NCBI RefSeq assembly: GCF_025947365.1
Contig: NZ_CP110012.1
Span: forward strand, 1,736,001-1,800,000
From: Flavobacterium sp. N502540
Lineage (GTDB): Bacteria; Bacteroidota; Bacteroidia; Flavobacteriales; Flavobacteriaceae
Direction of reading: 5' to 3'
DNA length: 64,000 bases
Shown: positions 35,217 through 43,717 of the stretch, one piece after another
How positions within the stretch are numbered: the stretch's first letter is position 1
How the letters are laid out: each line of letters begins with the position of its first letter
Program-made: the position numbers and the translations under genes
The notes under the pieces: model-generated
What the model was told of the DNA's origin: nothing
The model's input: the letters and a program-made list of their open reading frames with translations, nothing else
The model's database searches: none

Positions 35217-37613
35217 ATGCAATTTAAAAGATTTTTTTTAACGGTTATTTTAATGATCATATGTACTGCAGTTTATGCTCAGAATAATGGGAATGCCAGT
35301 TTTACAGGTTATATACTTGACGATGAGAATCAGCCTGTTGCCGGTGCCGAAATTCAATTGCAAAATACTGCCGTCGTAGTAAAAAGTAATAGCTCAGGGA
35401 AATTTGTTTTTCAAAATATTGCATCAGGAAAATACCAGTTAGTGGTATCGATCACGGGTTATCAAATCCGGGAAATGGCTGTTGTTGTCGGACAGAATCA
35501 GAAAGAAGAAATTGTTATAGCGTTAAAATCGAATTCGGTTGTGTTAAATTCTGTTGATTTGTTTGGCAAAACGATTGAAACCAAGATCAAAGAACAGCCG
35601 TTTGCCGTTTCTGTTATCAATACAAAAAAACTGGCTGAACGTGATGTCGATTTAAATCGTTTAATGGATGGAGTATCCGGTATTCGCGTACAGGAATCCG
35701 GTGGAATGGGCTCTGAAACCAATTATTCGATTAATGGATTATCCGGTAAAGCCGTAAAGTTTTTTGTAGATGGGATTCCGATGGAAAATTTCGGATCATC
35801 CTTCAGCATCAATAATTTTTCCATCAATACACTCGAAAGAATCGAAATCTATAAAGGAGTTACTCCGGTGTCCTTTGGTGCCGATGCACTTGGGGGTTCT
35901 GTAAATCTGGTAACACGCAGCCGACTTAAAAATTATATCGATGTGTCGCAAACCGTAGGTTCATTTAATACCTATCGTACAGCAGTTTCCGGAAAATGGA
36001 GAAATGAATCCGGCTTTACGTTGCAAACCAATTCTTTTTTTAATTATTCCGATAATAATTATCCCGTTTGGGGGCCAACGGTAGAAGTTGCGGGAGAAAA
36101 CGGAAGACCTATTCCGGGTTATCCAAGATTCAGAAGATTTAATGACGATTATAAGTCGTACACCATTAGAGCTGATATTGGGTTTACCAATGTCAAATGG
36201 GCAGATGTCTTGCTGTTAGGTTTTACTTTAGCAGATCAGGACAGAGGAATACAGACCGGAAGAACAATGGCTTATGTGTATGGAGACGTGCGCTATAATG
36301 AGAAGTTTGTTATGCCTTCTCTGCGCTATTCTAAGAAAGGATTTTTGTTTTCAAATTTAGATGTAGATCTGTATGCTTCTATAAACAAGTTAAGAGGTAC
36401 AACTACAGATACCAGTTCTTATAAATACAATTGGACAGGAAAACCTATCGGAACAGTAGATGGAGAATTGGGCGGAATCCGATCAGGAAAATCCATTTAT
36501 TCGTTTCAGGATCGTACACAGTTGGCCAGAATTAATTTTGTATATCACATAAAAGAGAATCAGGAGGTTAACTTAAATTATGTGTTTACCGGTACCAGAA
36601 GAAAAGGCAGTGATGCTATTGCCGAAGCAGATTGGACAATTCCGCTTAGACAACCTCAGGATCTGAATAAACATATCGCAGGTTTATCGTATGAGATTTC
36701 TTCATTTGAGGACCGTTGGAAGAACATTTTCTTTACAAAGTATTTTGCTTATGAAGCCAATGCCGTTGTATTTGATTACAATGGCGGGAGTTCTAAGGAA
36801 ACTTTTTATCAGAATACGAAAGACAATGCATGGGCTTTCGGATACACCTCTAAATGGTTATTACCAAAAGACTATACCATAAAATTTTCTGCCGAAAATA
36901 CTGCCCGGTTACCTGAAGCCATAGAGCTTCTGGGCAATGGTAATACAATTGTAAATGCACCGGATTTACAGCCTGAAAGAAGTTTCAATGTGAATGCATC
37001 CCTTCAGAAAACAATCCGTAATACGGTACAGAATGTAAATTTTGGTCTTAATGTTTTTTTCAGAGACACCAAAAATCTGATTTGGTTAACAGAGGGAGAT
37101 CTGATGGGAACCGCCCGTTACGAAAATTTAGGAAAAATACGTACGCTTGGGGTTGAGGTTGAAGCCAATTATGCCCGAAAGCAATGGCTTGAAACATCAT
37201 TCAATTTTACGTATCAGGATATCAGAAACATGCAGCGTTTTGAAGGAAACGGTGCCCCAAATCATGTTTATAGAGACCGATTACGAAATACGCCTTACTT
37301 GATGGCAAATGCAGAGGCGAGATTATTCCTGGATGAGATGTTTCAAATGAAATCTAAAATTTCATTTTTTGTTAGCACACATTATGTTCATCAGTATTAC
37401 TTAGGCTGGCCAAGTCTGGGAGAAGCACGCGAGAAAATGTACATTCCAACCCAGTTCGTTCAGGATGCAGGTCTTGGTTACACTTTTGGAAACGGACGTT
37501 ACAGTGCCAATTTCGCCTGCCGCAATATTTTAGACAAGCAAGTTTATGACAATTACTTACTGCAAAAGCCGGGAAGGTTTTTCAGTTTGAAACTAAGATA
37601 TTTTTTACAATAA
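35217..37613 (+). CDS. TonB-dependent outer-membrane receptor
   Basis: A 798-residue receptor. After the signal peptide (to VYAQ) comes a carboxypeptidase-regulatory-like beta domain (GYILDDENQPVAGAEIQLQNT to IVIALK), then a plug (about 120-230: KEQPFAVSVINTKKLAERD, FVDGIPMENFGSS, EIYKGVTPVSFGADALGGSVNL) and a 22-strand-type barrel ending in an aromatic (KLRYFLQ). No N-terminal STN signalling domain is visible. Its DUF4374-type partner and FecIR neighbours suggest iron-chelate uptake, but the substrate cannot be read from sequence. Start at ATG 35217; a GTG lies one codon upstream. Confidence 0.92.
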   Translation: MQFKRFFLTVILMIICTAVYAQNNGNASFTGYILDDENQPVAGAEIQLQNTAVVVKSNSSGKFVFQNIASGKYQLVVSITGYQIREMAVVVGQNQKEEIVIALKSNSVVLNSVDLFGKTIETKIKEQPFAVSVINTKKLAERDVDLNRLMDGVSGIRVQESGGMGSETNYSINGLSGKAVKFFVDGIPMENFGSSFSINNFSINTLERIEIYKGVTPVSFGADALGGSVNLVTRSRLKNYIDVSQTVGSFNTYRTAVSGKWRNESGFTLQTNSFFNYSDNNYPVWGPTVEVAGENGRPIPGYPRFRRFNDDYKSYTIRADIGFTNVKWADVLLLGFTLADQDRGIQTGRTMAYVYGDVRYNEKFVMPSLRYSKKGFLFSNLDVDLYASINKLRGTTTDTSSYKYNWTGKPIGTVDGELGGIRSGKSIYSFQDRTQLARINFVYHIKENQEVNLNYVFTGTRRKGSDAIAEADWTIPLRQPQDLNKHIAGLSYEISSFEDRWKNIFFTKYFAYEANAVVFDYNGGSSKETFYQNTKDNAWAFGYTSKWLLPKDYTIKFSAENTARLPEAIELLGNGNTIVNAPDLQPERSFNVNASLQKTIRNTVQNVNFGLNVFFRDTKNLIWLTEGDLMGTARYENLGKIRTLGVEVEANYARKQWLETSFNFTYQDIRNMQRFEGNGAPNHVYRDRLRNTPYLMANAEARLFLDEMFQMKSKISFFVSTHYVHQYYLGWPSLGEAREKMYIPTQFVQDAGLGYTFGNGRYSANFACRNILDKQVYDNYLLQKPGRFFSLKLRYFLQ

Positions 37614-37632
37614 CCAATTAAATTTAAAATCA

Positions 37633-38865
37633 ATGAAAATGAAATCGTTCTTAAAGAAAACAACATTTATGGTTTCTGCTGTTACTGTATTTGCTGCAGT
37701 TGTAAGCTCTTGCAGTTCAAAGTCAGATGAAGTAGAAGCCGAAACGGCACAGCATTTTACAATTGCCAGCTGGACTCAGGATTTGCAATATATCGCATCG
37801 GTACCTTCATTAGCAGAAGGATCTTTAACGTTTAAAGGTAAAGGTATTGAGGCTAACGGATCTCGTTATATCTGGCACAAACAGTATGTTTATTTGATGA
37901 ACCTTCCGCAGAAAAAATTCATCCAATACGAAATGGGTAAAGACGGAAGCTTAAAAGAAAAAGGGGCTATACTTACAGACGGAGTAGTTCCGAATTACTT
38001 TCAATCACTGAATATTGTAGACGATAATACCATGTTGGTTCTTGGAGGACTGGATATCAATAATGGTACTGTAGGCTGGGCCAGAATCAAACTAAGTGAT
38101 TTCACAATTGAAGCAAAAGGAACATTGGCCGTACCATACGACGCTGCTAAAAAAGGAGTTCAGTTTTCTGTTGGAAGAGCATTCGTAGACAACGGAAAGC
38201 TTATTCTGGGAGGTTATTTTTACGATAACGAATCAAAATCATATACAGTTGATGGTGTAAGAGCTTTAGTTTATGATTATCCTGCAATGAATAACTTAAA
38301 AGTAATCAAAAGTACTGCAACTGAAGGTGGAGTGGGTTATGACTATTTAAATTCATTAGACAAAGACGAAGAAGGAAACCATTACTTTGTAGCGAGTGCC
38401 GGTAAATTCTGGACAGGTGTAGGCGGAAAATCAGGAGTGGTACGTATTAAAAAAGGTGCAGCAGATTTTGATAAAGATTATTTTATTGACGTAACAACAC
38501 CATTAGGAAAACAGGCCTGTTTGATGGGAATTAATTATGTGGGTAACGGAATTGCAATTGGTACCGTTCAATACGAAGAATTAATGACTTCAGTAAGAGA
38601 CCGTTTAAAAAACGTAGGGCAGTTGGTTAGAATTGATTTGAAAAACAAAACAGTTTCGTTGATTAATACACCTTTAAGCCCGGTTTCAATGGTGCGTTCA
38701 CCATTGGTATACAAAGGAAAGTATTATACCGCAATTAGTCCTGTTGATGCTGTAGCCTCAATTTACGAAGTTGATCCTGCTACAGGAGCTTTCAAAAAAG
38801 GAACTACTTTAGATGGCGGAGGTTCTGTTACAGTTAATTTAATAGCTCCACATCCAACAAAATAA
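37633..38865 (+). CDS. DUF4374-type lipoprotein partner of the TonB receptor
   Basis: A 410-residue protein with a lipoprotein signal (AAVVSSCSSKS, lipid Cys about 27). The body looks like a beta-propeller with repeated short strand-Gly turns (YLMNLPQKKFIQYEMGKDGSL, GGLDINNGTVGWARI, GGYFYDNESKSY). It resembles DUF4374 proteins, which are usually encoded beside TonB-dependent iron receptors. It begins 19 bases after the receptor and ends in a strong terminator, so the four genes from 33871 form one unit. Confidence 0.85.
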   Translation: MKMKSFLKKTTFMVSAVTVFAAVVSSCSSKSDEVEAETAQHFTIASWTQDLQYIASVPSLAEGSLTFKGKGIEANGSRYIWHKQYVYLMNLPQKKFIQYEMGKDGSLKEKGAILTDGVVPNYFQSLNIVDDNTMLVLGGLDINNGTVGWARIKLSDFTIEAKGTLAVPYDAAKKGVQFSVGRAFVDNGKLILGGYFYDNESKSYTVDGVRALVYDYPAMNNLKVIKSTATEGGVGYDYLNSLDKDEEGNHYFVASAGKFWTGVGGKSGVVRIKKGAADFDKDYFIDVTTPLGKQACLMGINYVGNGIAIGTVQYEELMTSVRDRLKNVGQLVRIDLKNKTVSLINTPLSPVSMVRSPLVYKGKYYTAISPVDAVASIYEVDPATGAFKKGTTLDGGGSVTVNLIAPHPTK

Positions 38866-38895
38866 TAGTAAACTCAAGTTTCTAATTGAGTAAGT

Positions 38896-38925
38896 ATGGC
38901 CGGAAGAAATTCCGGCCATTTTTTG
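38896..38925 (+). terminator. terminator of the receptor operon
   Basis: ATGGCCGGAA and TTCCGGCCAT pair perfectly over 10 bp with a 4-base loop, followed by six T. Confidence 0.93.
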
Positions 38926-39019
38926 TTTGGGATGAGTTTGTAAAAAACGTCACATTCAGATAAGACTAATTCGCAAACCATATAAAATCTTAACTTCGCA
39001 AGAACAAAAGACAATCGTG

Positions 39020-39496
39020 ATGAAACATTTATTCAAGGCAGCTGTAAAATGGACTTTTAAACCAAAAGGAGAAGATGCAACAAAAAGATTTTACAGCAAA
39101 AGCCATCAGATTACCATAGAAGGGAAACCGGTTTTAAATGTTTCGGCTGCCAAAGCTTTTAAAGGAGATCCTGAATTGTATAATCCCGAAGATTTATTGC
39201 TGAGCAGTCTCGTTTCCTGTCACATGATGTCCTATCTGTATGTATGTTCTCAAAACGGAATAGAAGTTCTGGAATATTCAGATCATGCAGAAGCAACCCT
39301 TGAAGTTTCTCCTGATGGAAGCGGGCGCTTTGTTGCCGTTCATCTCAACCCAAAGGTAAAAATTGCAAACGCGAACCAAATTGAACTGGCCAATGCGCTT
39401 CATACCAAGGCCAACCAACTGTGTTTTATTGCCAATTCCTGCAATTTCCCTGTTTCGCATAATGGGAGCTGTGAAGTTTTACCGTCTAAATTTTAG
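39020..39496 (+). CDS. OsmC-family peroxiredoxin-like protein
   Basis: A 158-residue OsmC fold protein. NPEDLLLSSLVSCHMMSYL contains the peroxidatic Cys with its preceding helix, and LHTKANQLCFIANSCN the second Cys. These enzymes reduce organic hydroperoxides with thiols in the cytoplasm. It stands alone, 154 bases after the receptor operon and behind its terminator. The ATG at 39020 is used; a GTG lies just upstream. Confidence 0.88.
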   Translation: MKHLFKAAVKWTFKPKGEDATKRFYSKSHQITIEGKPVLNVSAAKAFKGDPELYNPEDLLLSSLVSCHMMSYLYVCSQNGIEVLEYSDHAEATLEVSPDGSGRFVAVHLNPKVKIANANQIELANALHTKANQLCFIANSCNFPVSHNGSCEVLPSKF

Positions 39497-39569
39497 TTTA
39501 TTCCTAAATTTGAGGATTTATTTTTTATTATATTTTGTAAGAAAAACCATTTATTTCAAGGAAAGTACC

Positions 39570-39582
39570 ATTTGTTACAAAT
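39570..39582. promoter_or_regulatory. 13-bp palindrome ATTTGTTACAAAT
   Basis: A perfect odd palindrome about 100 bases upstream of the lipoprotein gene. The core TTTGTTACAAA recurs at 45483-45493 upstream of the peptidase gene, and related GTTACA words form the 40-bp array at 42753-42872. Confidence 0.4.
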
Positions 39583-39682
39583 CTAAAAAAAATGCATTTT
39601 CTGAACGATACTTTTGTTCCAAAATTTGAAACAAAAATCATTTTAGTAACCGTTTATGAACATTTTTTTAAAAATAAAAACA

Positions 39683-41053
39683 ATGAAAAAAATTATAAGT
39701 TTAAGTCTCATCCTTTTGGTTTTCGTATTATCCTGCTCTCATGAGGAAGATAAATCAAGTGAAAATAAACCTGTTGTAGTTGAAGAAACTAATGGAAAGG
39801 ATGCGAGTGTATTGAGTGGTTATTCTTCTTTTGAGGTAGATGTAACAGGAGCACCTTATACCATCACTGATATATCGGATAACACTTACAGGAAATCTAA
39901 TGGTAATTATGGCTTTACACCGTTTATAGATTTTGAAATAAATGACGACAACACGATAGACGTCTTATGGTTGGATAAAAAAGCTACAACAAATGCCGGG
40001 CGCAATATTACCAGGATATCTCTTCTGAACAAAAATGTGGTAGAGAACATCACCATTCCCAATATTTGTAATGCAAAAGGCAGTAGGTTTTTAGGTTTTT
40101 GCAGTTTAAAAAATGATGATTTTGTTATCGGGTATTCTACAAAACAAAATCCTTCAGATCAGATTGATTCTAATGCGGTATATACCCGATTTGATAAGGT
40201 TGGCAAGGTTAAATTTACTACTACCGCTTTTGGAGCAAAAGAGAAGAAATATAATCCGGGACAAGCAAGTTCCAGTAATGTTAGATACAATAAGCAAGCA
40301 GATGCTCTGGGGATATATTTAGGTCATAATGAGAATGGACATCAAGCTGGATGGATAGGTTTTATAAATGCTTCAAATGGAAATTTGTTAAAAGACAGTA
40401 AAAGTGCTACTCTTGGAAATGGCTGGTATTATTCTCATAATTTTGATCAAAGAATATTAGTGTCTTCTGATAATAAATTTTATACTTTAGCTCATGGTGA
40501 TGCCTATTCAAGAGCCCTGGAAATAGCAAAATGGTCTTCTGATAAAGGGAAAGAAGGAAATTCATTAAAGTACTATGATAATATTCCCGGTGCAACAGGA
40601 GATAATGCTACAAATACAAGAACAGGAAACTTTATAGAATTGCCTAATGGTAATGTAGCTATTGTATACTGTACAGAGAATTCAAGAACCAAAAGAGATC
40701 TTAAAATTGTTATTGTTAGCGGTATCACATCTGGTACACCTACTGTGTTAAAAGAAACATGGATTACCAATAATACAGTAAATCTTGTAGGATGGGGAAT
40801 GAATCTTTCCTTGTTTGGAGAGAATAAAATTCTTGTAGGATGGAATGAATTTAAAGATGGTGTAAACCCTGTAGGTTCCCGATTCGTGATCGCCGATTTT
40901 GGAGGTAATATTGTAAGTAAAATAGAAGAATCTACAGAGACGATAATGAATCATAATCAAGCTATGAAAGTAACAAAAGATGGTAAAAAAGTAGTATTTG
41001 TTTCTGCAGGAGCCGGGTATAAATTGAAAGTGAATACAATCGATATCAAATAA
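39683..41053 (+). CDS. secreted lipoprotein of unknown function
   Basis: A 456-residue protein with a lipoprotein signal (LLVFVLSCSHEEDKS, Cys about 18). The rest is Asn-, Gly- and Lys-rich with repeating strand motifs (FTPFIDFEINDDNTIDVLWLDK, GRNITRISLLNK, GNFIELPNGNVAIVYC), suggesting a beta-propeller. I see no catalytic motif. It has no operon partner; a TACTTTTG -7-like box is at 39609-39616 and a terminator follows the gene. The ATG at 39683 is chosen because it begins the signal peptide; a start nine codons upstream is possible. Confidence 0.8.
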   Translation: MKKIISLSLILLVFVLSCSHEEDKSSENKPVVVEETNGKDASVLSGYSSFEVDVTGAPYTITDISDNTYRKSNGNYGFTPFIDFEINDDNTIDVLWLDKKATTNAGRNITRISLLNKNVVENITIPNICNAKGSRFLGFCSLKNDDFVIGYSTKQNPSDQIDSNAVYTRFDKVGKVKFTTTAFGAKEKKYNPGQASSSNVRYNKQADALGIYLGHNENGHQAGWIGFINASNGNLLKDSKSATLGNGWYYSHNFDQRILVSSDNKFYTLAHGDAYSRALEIAKWSSDKGKEGNSLKYYDNIPGATGDNATNTRTGNFIELPNGNVAIVYCTENSRTKRDLKIVIVSGITSGTPTVLKETWITNNTVNLVGWGMNLSLFGENKILVGWNEFKDGVNPVGSRFVIADFGGNIVSKIEESTETIMNHNQAMKVTKDGKKVVFVSAGAGYKLKVNTIDIK

Positions 41054-41080
41054 ATTTCTTTTTAAAAATAAAATTAAGAG

Positions 41081-41112
41081 AAAGCGTTGTAACTATTTGC
41101 AGCGCTTTTTTA
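41081..41112 (+). terminator. terminator of the lipoprotein gene
   Basis: AAAGCGTTG pairs with CAGCGCTTT (one G-U pair) across an 11-base loop, followed by a T run. Confidence 0.78.
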
Positions 41113-41142
41113 TGTCGAAAATATCGTGTTTCATTAAGAATC

Positions 41143-41788
41143 ACTAGTGCACTTTGCGTCAACCTTTGCGGTTAAAAAAACAGTACACGGATTGTACGGA
41201 TTCGTTTCACGAAAACACGGATCAGCACGGATTTTTTTATTATTGGTTAAATTCTGAGAAATCCGTTTTTATCAGCGTTTTCGCAAAGCGAATCTGCGTA
41301 ATCCGCGTTCTTTTTTGTAATGTTAATTTGTACATAGCATTTTGATATTGGTTACCGATAAAAGGTTTCTGCGTTCCTTGCGTAAATCTTTGCGCTCTTT
41401 GCGGTTAAAAAAACAACACACAGATTGTACGGATTCGTTTCACGAAAACACGGATCAGCACGGATTTTTTTATTATTGGTTAAATTCTGAGAAATCCGTT
41501 TTTATCAGCGTTTTCGCAAAGCGAATCTGCGTAATCCACGTTCTTTTTTGTAATGTTAATTTGTACACAGCATTTTGATATTGGTTACCGATAAAAGGTT
41601 TCTGCGTTCTTTGCGTAAATCTTTGCGCTCTTTGCGGTTAAAAAAACAACACACGGATTGTACGGATTCGTTTCACGAAAACACGGATCAGCACGGATTT
41701 TTTTATTATTGGTTAAATTCTGAGAAATCCGTTTTTATCAGCGTCTTCGCAAAGCGAATCTGCGTAATCCGCGTTTCTTTTTTTAGTG
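41143..41788. repeat. three tandem 233-bp intergenic repeat units
   Basis: The marker GCGGTTAAAAAAAC recurs at exactly 233-base intervals (GGTTA at 41170, 41403 and 41636), and the units are nearly identical. Each unit holds an imperfect inverted repeat of about 50-bp arms: CACGGATTGTACGGATTCG with TTTCACGAAAACACGG on the left, and CAGCGTTTTCGCAAAGCG with GAATCTGCGTAATCCGCG on the right. They can be read as about 60-80-codon frames, but the structure and absence of start or promoter signals argue that they are non-coding. A further 1.3 copies lie at 43885-44182. Confidence 0.9.
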
Positions 41789-42070
41789 CTAATTTGTATT
41801 TAACATTTCGATACTGGCTTTTTCGATTTCCTGATCGGTAAAAGTATCTAAGGCTTTTGCCAGCATTTTACTGGTTTTGATACAACTGATCATTTTGGTT
41901 CGCAGATCGAGATCGTCTCCAATTTCGGTTTTAAGAATCTCTTCGAAAATCTCGGTTAAATAAGCGGGCTGGTCTCTAAATTCTCCTTCCATCCAGAGTG
42001 TCGATAGAAATTGAGCTACAGCTGTTATTACGTTATTTTGATCTTTAGGGCTTTGATTTTCTTTTGGCAT
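41789..42070 (-). CDS. small conserved-looking hypothetical protein
   Basis: A 93-residue acidic, helical, soluble protein with no signal peptide (PKENQSPKDQNNVITAVAQFLS.., LTEIFEEILKTEIGDDLDLRTKMISCIKTSKMLAKALDTFTDQEIEKA). No family recognised. Its 3' end touches the tandem repeats, and a sequence similar to its last 40 bases recurs at repeat junctions. It is divergent from the XRE gene with 168 bases between them. Confidence 0.65.
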   Translation of the reverse strand: MPKENQSPKDQNNVITAVAQFLSTLWMEGEFRDQPAYLTEIFEEILKTEIGDDLDLRTKMISCIKTSKMLAKALDTFTDQEIEKASIEMLNTN

Positions 42071-42238
42071 GGCGTTAAGTTTACGATGATTGATTATGCG
42101 AAAAAACGTACTTTTGTTTAAGCCGCAATTAAGCGACAGATAGCGTGGTATCGAAATAAGTAAGATTGTAAACCACTAAGCAAAGCTTGTGTTTCACAAT
42201 CACCATAAATTCTCAACAATTTTAAATATCTTTGAATT

Positions 42239-42634
42239 ATGAGCACAGCAACAAAACCAAAACATATCGGCAGAAATATTAGCCGAATCAGAGAGCTTAG
42301 AGGGATGAAACAAGAAGCATTGGCCATCGCTATTGGTGTAAGCCAGCAATCGGTTTCAAATATTGAAGGAAGCGAAACGGTTGATGAGGAAAAACTGGCG
42401 AAAATTGCTGAGGTATTAGGTGTGTCGACTGAAGCAATTAAAAATTATAGTGACGAAACGGTATTGAATGTTATCAATAATACTTTTACTAGTAATGATA
42501 GCTCAACACTTAATGCAGTTAATCTTCAGCCCAATTTCAATCCTCTCGATAAAGTAGTTGAACTTTACGAACGTTTAGTACAGGCTGAAAAAGAGAAGGT
42601 AGAATATTTAGAAAAATTGTTAAAAGGGAAGTAA
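42239..42634 (+). CDS. XRE-family transcriptional regulator with C-terminal coiled coil
   Basis: A 131-residue protein. Residues about 9-65 are a Cro/C1-type helix-turn-helix (IGRNISRIRELRGMKQEALAIAIGVSQQSVSNIEGSE to VLGVSTEAIKNY). After an Asn/Ser-rich linker, the last 30 residues are a short coiled coil (DKVVELYERLVQAEKEKVEYLEKLL), probably for dimerisation. There are no adjacent co-directional genes, so targets are unknown. A decayed copy of its 3' end lies 240 bases downstream. Confidence 0.88.
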   Translation: MSTATKPKHIGRNISRIRELRGMKQEALAIAIGVSQQSVSNIEGSETVDEEKLAKIAEVLGVSTEAIKNYSDETVLNVINNTFTSNDSSTLNAVNLQPNFNPLDKVVELYERLVQAEKEKVEYLEKLLKGK

Positions 42635-42663
42635 TTCTTTTTAAAACATATCATTTATATAAA

Positions 42664-42695
42664 AGAGAGATCTCGTTTGAGACCTCTCTTTTTTT
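42664..42695 (+). terminator. terminator of the XRE gene
   Basis: AGAGAGATCTC faces GAGACCTCTCT with a single A/C mismatch and a 4-base loop, followed by seven T. Confidence 0.85.
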
Positions 42696-42752
42696 GTTTT
42701 AATGTGTCTGTTTGCATTTCAAAGTTTTTGTAACAAAAAATGAATTAAAAAT

Positions 42753-42872
42753 ATTTTGTTACAACTTTTGAAACAAAATTGAAATTTTTTAAAAATTGTT
42801 ACAGCTTTTGAAACAAATTGGAATAAAAAAATAATTTGTTACAGCTTCTTTTTTGAAATGAAATGGCAATCA
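42753..42872. repeat. three 40-bp direct repeats (TTGTTACAGCTTTTGAAACAAA type)
   Basis: GTTACA occurs at 42758, 42798 and 42838, exactly 40 bases apart. Units 1 and 2 share TTGTTACA, a C or G variant, then CTTTTGAAACAAA; unit 3 is partly decayed. The array lies between the XRE gene and its decayed 3' copy. Confidence 0.8.
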
Positions 42873-42959
42873 AGTTTCAATTTTAATTCGATTGATAAAG
42901 TTGTAGAACTTTACGAACGCTTGGTTTTGATTGAAAAAAAGAAAGTGAAGTATTTGTAG
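42873..42959 (+). pseudogene. decayed 3' fragment of the XRE regulator gene
   Basis: This stretch reads SFNFNSIDKVVELYERLVLIEKKKVKYL then stop, matching the C-terminus of the intact regulator (NFNPLDKVVELYERLVQAEKEKVEYLEKLL). The nucleotide match continues past the premature TAG to about 42980. No helix-turn-helix part is present upstream, so it is a relic of a duplicated gene. Confidence 0.85.
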
Positions 42960-43033
42960 AAGTTGTTATAACGGAAACAATTTCTTATTAAATAATAGTA
43001 AAAGATGTAGGAGTCTCAATCTTCATTTTTATA

Positions 43034-43717
43034 TTATTTTCGGGCAACTTTACTAGCCGAATTTTTAATTTCGAACAGTTTCATTATTTCATTGGCTTTT
43101 TCGATCTGATCAGTTCCTTTTAAGGATTGTGCATAGCGGTAATAATACATGGCCTCCGGATCAGCATTCATTTCAATAAGCTGGCCGTAATATTTAGCAG
43201 CCGTAACCAGATCACCTTCAAAATAAGCTCTGTCAGCCACTTTTGCAAGCATTTCCGGTGTTTTGTAACCTTTGTCGATTACTTTTTCGTAGGTAGTTAC
43301 CACATCTACGTTGATGTATTTCTGAGGTTTAGTGGGAGCAATTACCGCGACAGTAACGGGGTTAATGACATTGGTAACCGTTTTAGAAACAGTTTTAGGC
43401 TGCAAGTTTTCTTCCGCTATTTTTACCTTTGCTTTTCCATAGATAGGAGTGACAGTTCGGGTGTTGTTCGGACCCAGATAGTAGGTATCGATCATACTTA
43501 TTTTTGGGACTTCGTATTGGGTAATTCTTTTTCCAAAAGCCATATTAACGGTTTCTTCGACATAATAACCCACAATAACAAGTCCGTCTTTAGGGGTGCC
43601 GTCCAATAGTAAAGTTGCGTTTTCGATTGCTGCCGGAGTGGGAGCTGAATGCTGACCAAATGAGTTAAACGAAAAAACAGGCACCATAATGAGTAAAAGT
43701 GTTGCATACGTTTTCAT
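43034..43717 (-). CDS. secreted protein with TPR-like C-terminus, unknown function
   Basis: A 227-residue protein with a signal peptide (LLLIMVPVFSFNSFGQ). The first half is a beta region of unknown family (LLLDGTPKDGLVIVGYYVEET, KISMIDTYYLGPNN). The last 75 residues look like one or two TPR units (ADRAYFEGDLVTAAKYYGQLIEMNADPEAMYYYRYAQSLKGTDQIEKANEIMKLF). That C-terminus resembles the N-terminus of OmpA-type peptidoglycan-associated proteins of Bacteroidota with TPR segments, so it might be a related fragment, but no OmpA domain is present. Confidence 0.75.
   Translation of the reverse strand: MKTYATLLLIMVPVFSFNSFGQHSAPTPAAIENATLLLDGTPKDGLVIVGYYVEETVNMAFGKRITQYEVPKISMIDTYYLGPNNTRTVTPIYGKAKVKIAEENLQPKTVSKTVTNVINPVTVAVIAPTKPQKYINVDVVTTYEKVIDKGYKTPEMLAKVADRAYFEGDLVTAAKYYGQLIEMNADPEAMYYYRYAQSLKGTDQIEKANEIMKLFEIKNSASKVARK

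Noticed and set aside
41154-41841. Three similar plus-strand frames of 63-88 codons (shared core QHGFFYYWLNSEKSVFISVFAK)
   Set aside because: They lie in the 233-bp intergenic repeats whose inverted-repeat structure explains the openness; the third runs into the opposite-strand gene, and partial copies elsewhere break the frame.
42753-42872. CRISPR-like array with 40-bp period
   Set aside because: Only three decaying units with no constant repeat/variable spacer division.
43127-43609. A 160-codon plus-strand frame
   Set aside because: Antisense shadow of the secreted TPR-like protein gene; no start signal or recognisable domain.
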